From positions 1 through 48,879 of the forward strand of contig CAZENQ010000015.1 of the NCBI GenBank assembly GCA_964513655.1: a DNA stretch of 48,879 nt, in the 5' to 3' direction. Of this stretch, positions 1 through 6,513 are shown one piece after another. Source of the stretch: G020350405 sp964513655. Its GTDB lineage: Bacteria > Planctomycetota > Phycisphaerae > Sedimentisphaerales > Anaerobacaceae. Each line of letters begins with the position of its first letter. The first letter of the stretch is position 1. Below the pieces are notes generated by a model that saw only the letters and a program-made list of their open reading frames with translations, did no database searches and was not told where the DNA came from. Made by a program: the position numbers and the translations under genes.

Positions 1-2
1 CG

Positions 3-179
3 GACCGTTCGATAGCGAATGCTTTCTGGCGGCTGGGCTCGGTCGGGGCTTATACGCTACGTGATTGTGACGTGAATTGTGATGGCGTTGTGAACAGGGC
101 TGACCGCCTTATCGCGAACGCGATATGGCGGGGGATACTCGGGCAGAACTCGGTAAGCGCTCCGTGCCCGCTGAGGTAG
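3..179 (+). CDS. C-terminal end of a dockerin-type protein (partial)
   Basis: An open frame enters from the left edge and ends at TAG 177-179, giving 58 residues. The segment DVNCDGVVNRADRLI resembles the calcium-binding loop and helix of a type I dockerin repeat (DxNxDGxVNxxD). Such modules end many secreted planctomycete and clostridial proteins, where they bind cohesins or act as surface-attachment modules. Only one loop is visible; the second repeat, if present, lies outside the window. The parent protein cannot be identified. It stops 166 bp before the next gene on the same strand, and no terminator is evident. Confidence 0.55.
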   Translation, partial: DRSIANAFWRLGSVGAYTLRDCDVNCDGVVNRADRLIANAIWRGILGQNSVSAPCPLR

Positions 180-345
180 TGTTGGACAGTAGTGACGAGT
201 AAGGAGACAGTAGTCAGAAGTTTTTTGGGCCGCCGCTTGGGGAGATAACAATATTATTGACTTTTGGGGTGGGATGGGGGAGGATAGTGGTTTTCGTTTT
301 GTCCTGAGATTTGAATGTAAGTAAGTAGGAATAAAGGAGGCAAAT

Positions 346-1977
346 ATGTTTAACGGTATATTTCGAGTTCCCCAGCCGAAGAATGAGCCAATCCTAAATT
401 ACGCACCGGGCAGTGCGGAACGAGCAGAGCTACAAGGCAAGCTCAAAGAGATGCTGGGTGGGCAGGTGGAGGTGCCGATGATAATCGGCGGCAAAGAAGT
501 TCGTAACGGCAACCTTGCGGACATTTGCTGCCCGCACGACCACAAGCACAAACTGGGCACATATCATCAGGCGGACGCATCTTATGTGACGAAGGCGGTG
601 GACGCGGCGCAAGCAGCGAAGAAAGAGTGGGGTGAGATGCCGTGGGAGTCGCGTGCGGTGGTACTTTTGAAGGCGGCGGAGCTTCTGGCGGGGAAGTACC
701 GGCAGACGGTGAACGCGGCGACGATGCTGAATATGAGCAAGACGCCGCACCAGTCGGAGATAGATGCTGCGTGTGAGCTGATAGACTTCTGGCGGTTTAA
801 TCCTCATTTTATGGAGGAGGTCTATGGTGACCAGCCGATGTCGACGCCGGGTGTGTTAAACTATATGGAGCACCGTCCGCTTGACGGTTTTGTAATGGCG
901 ATAACACCGTTTAACTTTACGTCGATAGCGGGGAATTTGCCGACGGCGCCGGCGTTGATGGGTAATACGGTGGTGTGGAAGCCGGCATCGGCAGCGGTAC
1001 TCCCGGCGTACTTTCTCATGAAGGTTCTGGAGGAGGCTGGGATGCCGCCGGGAGTTATAAATATGGTGCCGGGTCCGGGGCCAGTAGTGGGGCCGCCCGC
1101 ACTGGATGATGTCAGATTAGGCGGTATTCACTTTACGGGGAGCACGTATGTTTTTTCGACGATATGGCTTCGTATCGGTTCGGATATTCGCAAGTATGTA
1201 TCTTATCCTCGGATTGTAGGGGAGACGGGCGGTAAGGACTTTATATTCGCGCATTCGAGCTGCGATATAGAGGCGCTGGTAGCGGCGGTGGTTCGAGGCG
1301 CGTACGAGTATCAGGGTCAGAAATGCTCGGCGGCTTCGCGAGCGTATATACCGGATTCGATATGGCCAGCGGTGAAGGAACGGCTGTTAGCTGAAATAAA
1401 AGACGTTAAGATGGGCGACATAACGGACTTTAGCATGTTTATGGGTGCGGTCATCGACAAGAAATCATTTGAGACGATAAACGAGTATATTGATTTCGCG
1501 AAGAGCTCACCCGATATGGAGATTATCATCGGGGGCGGCAGTGACGACTCGAAGGGATACTTTATTGAGCCGACGGTTGTGGTAAGCAAGGAGCCTAAGT
1601 CGAAGCTGATGGTCGAGGAGATATTCGGGCCGGTTCTGACATTGTATGTGTACCCGGAGGGTGAATACGACGAGACTCTGGATGTGTGTGACCAGACGTC
1701 ACCGTATGCACTGACGGGGTCGATATTCGCACTGGACCGCGGGGCGGTCGTCAAGGCGATGAACACGCTTCGTCACGCGGCGGGTAACTTCTATGTCAAC
1801 GACAAGCCGACCGGCGCGGTGGTTTCGCAACAGCCATTCGGCGGGACACGGGCGTCGGGGACAAACGACAAGGCGGGCAGCTGGCTTAACTTAGAGCGAT
1901 GGGTCTCGCCGCGTGCGATAAAGGAGACGTTTTTACCGCCGCGGGACTTCCGGTATCCGTATATGGCCAAAGAATGA
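346..1977 (+). CDS. pruA: L-glutamate gamma-semialdehyde (1-pyrroline-5-carboxylate) dehydrogenase
   Basis: This NAD-dependent aldehyde dehydrogenase of 543 residues oxidises glutamate semialdehyde, formed from proline or ornithine, to glutamate in the cytoplasm. Length and sequence resemble the stand-alone ALDH4A1-type enzyme rather than the PutA fusion. Visible motifs are the cofactor stretch PFNFTSIAGN (188-197), WKPAS (211-215), HFTGS (262-266), the general-base Glu293 in GETGGK, and the nucleophile Cys327 in GQKCSA. AAAGGAGG at 333-340 lies five bases before the ATG and fixes the start. No proline dehydrogenase gene is nearby, so it probably stands alone. It converges on the peptidase gene 30 bp downstream. 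Family assignment is firm; substrate preference is by homology. Confidence 0.9.
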   Translation: MFNGIFRVPQPKNEPILNYAPGSAERAELQGKLKEMLGGQVEVPMIIGGKEVRNGNLADICCPHDHKHKLGTYHQADASYVTKAVDAAQAAKKEWGEMPWESRAVVLLKAAELLAGKYRQTVNAATMLNMSKTPHQSEIDAACELIDFWRFNPHFMEEVYGDQPMSTPGVLNYMEHRPLDGFVMAITPFNFTSIAGNLPTAPALMGNTVVWKPASAAVLPAYFLMKVLEEAGMPPGVINMVPGPGPVVGPPALDDVRLGGIHFTGSTYVFSTIWLRIGSDIRKYVSYPRIVGETGGKDFIFAHSSCDIEALVAAVVRGAYEYQGQKCSAASRAYIPDSIWPAVKERLLAEIKDVKMGDITDFSMFMGAVIDKKSFETINEYIDFAKSSPDMEIIIGGGSDDSKGYFIEPTVVVSKEPKSKLMVEEIFGPVLTLYVYPEGEYDETLDVCDQTSPYALTGSIFALDRGAVVKAMNTLRHAAGNFYVNDKPTGAVVSQQPFGGTRASGTNDKAGSWLNLERWVSPRAIKETFLPPRDFRYPYMAKE

Positions 1978-2006
1978 GCGGCTGCTCTGTAGCAGGCATA
2001 AAGTTT

Positions 2007-4130
2007 TCAGGGCTTGTGGTAGGGCATGTTTAGGGTTTTGAAGAGGAAGGCATAGACATCGGCGAGCTCTTCGATTCTCTTGGCGGTTGGTTTACCCGCG
2101 CCGTGGCCGGCCTTGGTTTCGACACGAAGGAGGATGGGGTTTTTGTGGGCAGCTTTCTCCTGCAGTGTTGCGACGAATTTCTTTGCGTGAGCCGGGACAA
2201 CACGATCATCGGTATCGGCTGATGTTACGAGAATGGTCGGGTATTCGGTGCCGGCTTTTATGTTATGTAGTGGCGAATAGGCATAGAGATATTTGAAGAT
2301 GTTGGGGTCGGCTTCGGCGTTTCCATATTCGGGAATCCAGTATCGGCCGACGGTGAACCTGTGATACCTTAACATATCAGTGACGGGGACACGACAGACG
2401 ATTGCACCAAAGAGGTCCGGCTGCTGGAGCATGCAGGCTGCGGTGAGCAGGCCGCCGTTGGATCCCCCCATGATGGCGAGCTTTTCGGTGCTGGTGTACT
2501 TATTGTCGATGAGCCACTCTGCGGCGGCGATGAAATCGTTGAAGACATTTTGTTTTTTGTCAAGCATACCAGCTTTGTGCCAGTCCTCGCCGTATTCCGC
2601 GCCACCTCGAAGATTGGCGAGGGCATAGACGCCGCCCTGCTCGAGCCAGATGAGGCGGGAGACGGAGAAGGAGGGTTTCAGGTTGATGGCGAATCCGCCG
2701 TAGCCGTAGAGCAAGGTTGGGTTATTGGCGTCGAGGACGAGACCTTTTTTGTGTGTGATGAACATTGGGACACGGGTTCCATCTTTTGAGTGATAGAATA
2801 CCTGGCGGGTTTCATAGGGTGATGGGTCGAGGACGATTTCGGGTTTGTGAACTACGGTCAGCCGGTTGGTGGTAAAATCATAACGGTAGCTTGTACTTGG
2901 AAAGAGGAAAGAGGTAAACGAGAAGAACATTTCTGTGTGGTCCTGCTTTCCGGATAGTCCACTTACGGTACCGAGTGTCGGCAATGGGATTTGGCGGACG
3001 AGGTTACCGGAGGTGTCGTGGATTTTGAGCTGGTGGTGGACATCGTGGAGGTATGCGACGACGAACTGATTATCTATGAAGTCAACGTAATCGATAGGGT
3101 CCTTTTGTTGCGGCAGGATTTCACGCCAGTTTTTGGGAGCGGGGTTATTGACATCGATGGCGATTATCTTACCTCGCGGGGCGTCAAGGTCGGTGTTGAA
3201 GTAAAAGAGCGAGCCGTTGTTGCCAATGAAGTCGTAGCGGGCGTCGGCCTTGTCGAGGAGTTTGACAAATGGGGCGGAGGAATTTACGGGGCGGTAGTAG
3301 ATGCGGTTCTTGACATCTGTGCCGCGATATACGTAGAGGATGAGGAATTTCCCGTCATCGGTTATCAATGATGCGAAGCTCAATTCCTTGTCATCAGGCC
3401 GTTCGTAGATGAGGGGGTCCTGAGATTGGGGGGTGCCGAGCTTGTGCCAGTAAACACGATTATAGTTATTTCGGTCCTCGGGTGGAACAGAGTTTGGCTC
3501 GGGGAAACGGTCGTAGAAGAAGCCGGAGCCATCATGCTTCCAAGCGACGCTGGTGAACTTGCAGTAATCGATGGTTTCGTCGTAGTCTGCGGCGGAGTCG
3601 ATGTTACGAATTTTGATTTGTTGCTCATCGCTGCCGCTCTTGGAGAGGGCATACGCGAGCAGCGTGGCGTCTTCGCTCACGGCGGTGGAGGTTACAGCGA
3701 CAGTGCCATCTGGACTTAGCAAATTGGGGTTGATGACGGTCCTCGGCTCGTGCTTTAGTGTTTCCTGGACGTAGAGGACGGACTGGTTTTGCAGGCCATC
3801 ATTCTTCCAGAAGAAGTAATGGGAAGCCCGCCTCCAGGGGGCCGAATACTTCGGGTAGTCCCATAGTTTAGTCAGGCGGGCTTTGATTTTTTTCCTTGGG
3901 GTATCGTCGGTGAGGAAGTCGCGAGTGAGCTTGTTCTGCTGCGCCACCCATTTTTGAGTTTCCTTTGAATCCGGGTCTTCGAGCCAGCGGTAGGGGTCGG
4001 GGACATTGACGCCGTGGTAGATGTCGACGACGGGGTCTTTTCGTGCCGGCGGATAAGGTGTTCCGCAGCCGGAGCATAGAGCGGCGGAGATGGTGATAGC
4101 AACAAGCAGGTAGGTGAGTAATGTTTTCAT
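2007..4130 (-). CDS. Prolyl oligopeptidase (S9A), probable lipoprotein
   Basis: Serine peptidase of the prolyl oligopeptidase family, cleaving short peptides after proline. About 700 residues is the usual family length: an N-terminal beta-propeller, then an alpha/beta-hydrolase domain. The catalytic triad is visible as Ser in GGSNGG, Asp in TDDRVVP and His in KAGHGAGK near the C-terminus. The chosen ATG (MKTLLTYLL) has AGAGAGGA seven bases upstream; an ATG 39 bp further out lacks this. The N-terminus is a hydrophobic signal ending ALCSGC, a slightly unusual lipobox, so the enzyme is probably exported and lipid-anchored. It is transcribed alone and divergently from the ACT-like gene. Confidence 0.92.
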   Translation of the reverse strand: MKTLLTYLLVAITISAALCSGCGTPYPPARKDPVVDIYHGVNVPDPYRWLEDPDSKETQKWVAQQNKLTRDFLTDDTPRKKIKARLTKLWDYPKYSAPWRRASHYFFWKNDGLQNQSVLYVQETLKHEPRTVINPNLLSPDGTVAVTSTAVSEDATLLAYALSKSGSDEQQIKIRNIDSAADYDETIDYCKFTSVAWKHDGSGFFYDRFPEPNSVPPEDRNNYNRVYWHKLGTPQSQDPLIYERPDDKELSFASLITDDGKFLILYVYRGTDVKNRIYYRPVNSSAPFVKLLDKADARYDFIGNNGSLFYFNTDLDAPRGKIIAIDVNNPAPKNWREILPQQKDPIDYVDFIDNQFVVAYLHDVHHQLKIHDTSGNLVRQIPLPTLGTVSGLSGKQDHTEMFFSFTSFLFPSTSYRYDFTTNRLTVVHKPEIVLDPSPYETRQVFYHSKDGTRVPMFITHKKGLVLDANNPTLLYGYGGFAINLKPSFSVSRLIWLEQGGVYALANLRGGAEYGEDWHKAGMLDKKQNVFNDFIAAAEWLIDNKYTSTEKLAIMGGSNGGLLTAACMLQQPDLFGAIVCRVPVTDMLRYHRFTVGRYWIPEYGNAEADPNIFKYLYAYSPLHNIKAGTEYPTILVTSADTDDRVVPAHAKKFVATLQEKAAHKNPILLRVETKAGHGAGKPTAKRIEELADVYAFLFKTLNMPYHKP

Positions 4131-4275
4131 AACAGGGTCCTCTCTTGGATGTCGGCCCGCGTAGAGCACTTAAACTGGAGCGAGGCCGTGGCATAACTGA
4201 GCCGGCTATATTAGTTGGGGTTTAACGGGTCTTCAAGTAAAAATTTTTTTGTGGATAGGCGGGCAGGATTTCGTA

Positions 4276-4303
4276 TTGACAATGCGGGGGAAGGCTGTAC
4301 ATT
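4276..4303 (+). promoter_or_regulatory. Sigma-70-like promoter of the ACT-like gene
   Basis: A perfect -35 TTGACA (4276-4281) and a -10 TACATT (4298-4303, four of six matches) are separated by 16 bp. They lie 45 bp before the ATG of the downstream gene. The spacer is G-rich. Confidence 0.5.
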
Positions 4304-4347
4304 GGGTTTTTGGGAAAAGTCATTTCAAGAATTGAAAGGGGAAGAAG

Positions 4348-4749
4348 ATGGCAGTCAAGCGAATAAGTGTTTGTTGTGTGGAGATTGAGGACAAGCCCGG
4401 CAGTCTGCATCAGCTTTTAAGCCAGGCGGCCGCAGGAAATGTTGACTTTCTTGGCTTTGTGGCATGTTCGGCCGGCGGCGGTCGCGGGTGTGTTTGTCTA
4501 AGCGCGAAGGACCCGGCGGCGCTGGAGGCCTGTGCGAAGGAGGCGGGCGTCGAGGCTACGGCGGCGGCGGGCTTTTTGATCAGCGGCGAGGACAAGGTTG
4601 GTGCGGCCGCGGCGGGTCTGAAGGGTCTTGCAGACGCAGGGATCAACGGTATTGCCGGTGCGGCGATGGTCTGCGACGGTCAGTACCAGATGCTCCTTGT
4701 GGTGGCCGCTGCTGATGGTGATGCGGCTGCGGCGGCGCTGGGAGCATAG
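4348..4749 (+). CDS. Small ACT-domain-like protein
   Basis: A 133-residue alanine- and glycine-rich protein. The start IEDKPGSLHQLLSQAAAGNVDFLGF matches the opening of an ACT domain, the amino-acid-binding regulatory fold (xxDxPGxLxxxxxxLAxxxVNI). The second half (about 75-133, GLADAGINGIAGAAMVCDGQYQMLLVV) looks like a second ACT unit, so it is probably a two-ACT protein with no catalytic domain. Such stand-alone proteins often sense amino acids, but no ligand can be inferred here. GGGGAAGAAG precedes the ATG. Its composition is strongly skewed to Ala and Gly compared with neighbours. It is probably monocistronic and converges on the CBS-protein gene. Confidence 0.7.
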   Translation: MAVKRISVCCVEIEDKPGSLHQLLSQAAAGNVDFLGFVACSAGGGRGCVCLSAKDPAALEACAKEAGVEATAAAGFLISGEDKVGAAAAGLKGLADAGINGIAGAAMVCDGQYQMLLVVAAADGDAAAAALGA

Positions 4750-4840
4750 CGTGTTGCAAGCGGTGGCGCGAGGCTGCGGGGTGAACAGGAAAGATTGATT
4801 TGAGGTTTGTTTACGGCGCGGGGCGACGTCAAGCGGGAAG

Positions 4841-6484
4841 CTATGCCAACATAGGCGCCTGAATCGGGTTGCCAACGACTGAAGTATTGGGGTCGGCTTT
4901 TAGCAAGGCCCTGAAGATATCGAATACGGTCACCAGTCCCTGGACACTGCCCTGTTCGTCAATGACAGGCAGCGCCCGCCAAGCGAACTGGCACATAATT
5001 TCCATCACAGCGGCGAGGGGGGTATTCGGATTTACGGTGCGGATGGTCCTGGTCATTATCCATTTGATTTTGATTTGGAGCGTAGCATCGTCGAGGGGTC
5101 GTCGCCATTTGGCGAACATAGGCTGGAGATAGGGACTGAGCGCGCCGTTTATGTCAGACCTTGATACGATGCCTTCAAGTTTTCCATCGTTACCCACCAT
5201 GAGGTAGCCCGCGTCATTTTGCTGGAGCATTGTAAGGGCGTCCTGGACGCTATTCTCCGGGGCAATCCAGCCAATATCTTTTTGCATGACATCTTCTGCG
5301 CACGTCGTTAACGGAACAGCGTCGCTGCGGGCAGGTACGTTTTCTGCCGCTGCGGGTTGGTCGGTTTCGCCGGGAAGCACAGCAGGTGAGCTGGTCATTT
5401 TTCGAATGGTCTTGGAAACCAGCTGCTCTTTACTTTCGTCTGTGGGGGCCTTTTCTTCAACAGACTCATCGGCGGAATCTGTATCAGTCTCATCGCTTTG
5501 TTCCACAGCGGCTGGTTCGGTTTGTTCTTCGGCTTCGAGCTGGGCCTCTTCTTCGGTCTGCGCTTCGGCTTCTTCTTCAGTATGAGGCTCGGAATTTTCT
5601 TCGTTTTTATCCTGGGCCTGTGGTTCGATTTTTTCTTCGTCTTGAGGCTGAGTTTCCTCTTCGGCTTGTGGTTTGGCTTCTTCGGTTTTGGTTTCGATTT
5701 GCTGCTGTGCATCGATGGTATCTTTTTCTTCAGCGGGGATCGGTGGTTTTTCTTGGCCCTGAGGTTCGGCTGTTTGGTCTGATTCGGCCTCGGTTATTTC
5801 TTCGGCTTTGTCTTCGGATTCGGTTTGGGCCGCTTGCTCGGCTTTATCTTCAGCTTCGGGATCGGTTTTTTCCTGAGATTCGGTCTGTTGTTCAGGTTGG
5901 CCGGCAAAGATTTTTTTTGGGAAAATAGCGGCGCAATTGAAGGTCGGGTAGGGGCCGACAGTCATTTCACAGAGGACAGACAGGAATTTTTCGTCGGCAG
6001 CCAAACCTATATTTTCCTGCGGTTTTTCCCACGGGTCCCCAATAAAGGTATCGGCTTGCACGAAGCGGTCATGGCCGGCTAATTTCTCGCGGAAGAGCTT
6101 ATCCCAGGCCTCGATGAGTATCTTGGCCGCATCCGCCAGTGCGTTGCTGAGGGCCTCGGCATCTTCGGTTGAGCCGTCTTTGGTCTTTTTCAGGATTTGC
6201 TCTTGCGTCAGCGGAAATGTGATGCCAGCGAGGGTGAACAGTCCAGCGCGGTCCAAGACCAAGTGGAAAGTTCCGTCCAGTGTACCTTTTGCTTCGACTG
6301 AGACTACAGCAGCCAGTTCTTCGAAGGATTTCTTAAGTTCCTCGACGGTTTCGGCAGCAACCTGCTGTTGTTTGCACTGAGCTTCAAGGCCGAACATGAC
6401 AGAGATGTCGGCACAAAAGGCCTCGAACGCCATTGCCGATAATTCTGTGACCTGTGATTCGATTTCTGTTTGCGATGTTGTCAT
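4841..6484 (-). CDS. CBS-pair protein with CheX/CheC-like head and acidic linker
   Basis: A 547-residue protein in three parts. Residues 1-193 form a globular head; the stretch TFHLVLDRAGLFTLAG followed by EALSNALADAAKILIEAWDKL recalls the CheC/CheX/FliY phosphatase fold, but this is only a pattern judgement. Residues 194-385 are a low-complexity linker of Glu, Gln, Ala, Thr and Pro with irregular EE/EAQ repeats. Residues 396-535 are a CBS pair (AEDVMQKD... and IMTRTIRTV...), a module that usually binds adenine nucleotides. The CBS pair is a close copy of that in the upstream gene, including an identical inter-CBS stretch of 29 residues starting LSPYLQPMFAKW. The genes are 29 bp apart and probably cotranscribed. 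Function is unknown; cytoplasmic, since no signal or membrane segment is seen. Confidence 0.8.
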   Translation of the reverse strand: MTTSQTEIESQVTELSAMAFEAFCADISVMFGLEAQCKQQQVAAETVEELKKSFEELAAVVSVEAKGTLDGTFHLVLDRAGLFTLAGITFPLTQEQILKKTKDGSTEDAEALSNALADAAKILIEAWDKLFREKLAGHDRFVQADTFIGDPWEKPQENIGLAADEKFLSVLCEMTVGPYPTFNCAAIFPKKIFAGQPEQQTESQEKTDPEAEDKAEQAAQTESEDKAEEITEAESDQTAEPQGQEKPPIPAEEKDTIDAQQQIETKTEEAKPQAEEETQPQDEEKIEPQAQDKNEENSEPHTEEEAEAQTEEEAQLEAEEQTEPAAVEQSDETDTDSADESVEEKAPTDESKEQLVSKTIRKMTSSPAVLPGETDQPAAAENVPARSDAVPLTTCAEDVMQKDIGWIAPENSVQDALTMLQQNDAGYLMVGNDGKLEGIVSRSDINGALSPYLQPMFAKWRRPLDDATLQIKIKWIMTRTIRTVNPNTPLAAVMEIMCQFAWRALPVIDEQGSVQGLVTVFDIFRALLKADPNTSVVGNPIQAPMLA

Positions 6485-6513
6485 TTGTCAATCCCGGTTA
6501 ATTTGTTTAGAAG

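Noticed and set aside
1982..1995. Hairpin CTGCT-CTGT-AGCAG between two convergent genes, possible terminator
   Set aside because: Stem is only 5 bp and no T-run follows on either strand.
5286..5928. Long plus-strand frames opposite the acidic linker of the CBS protein
   Set aside because: They are antisense to a low-complexity Glu/Gln-rich stretch, which makes stop-free Phe/Leu/Ser-rich frames by composition alone.
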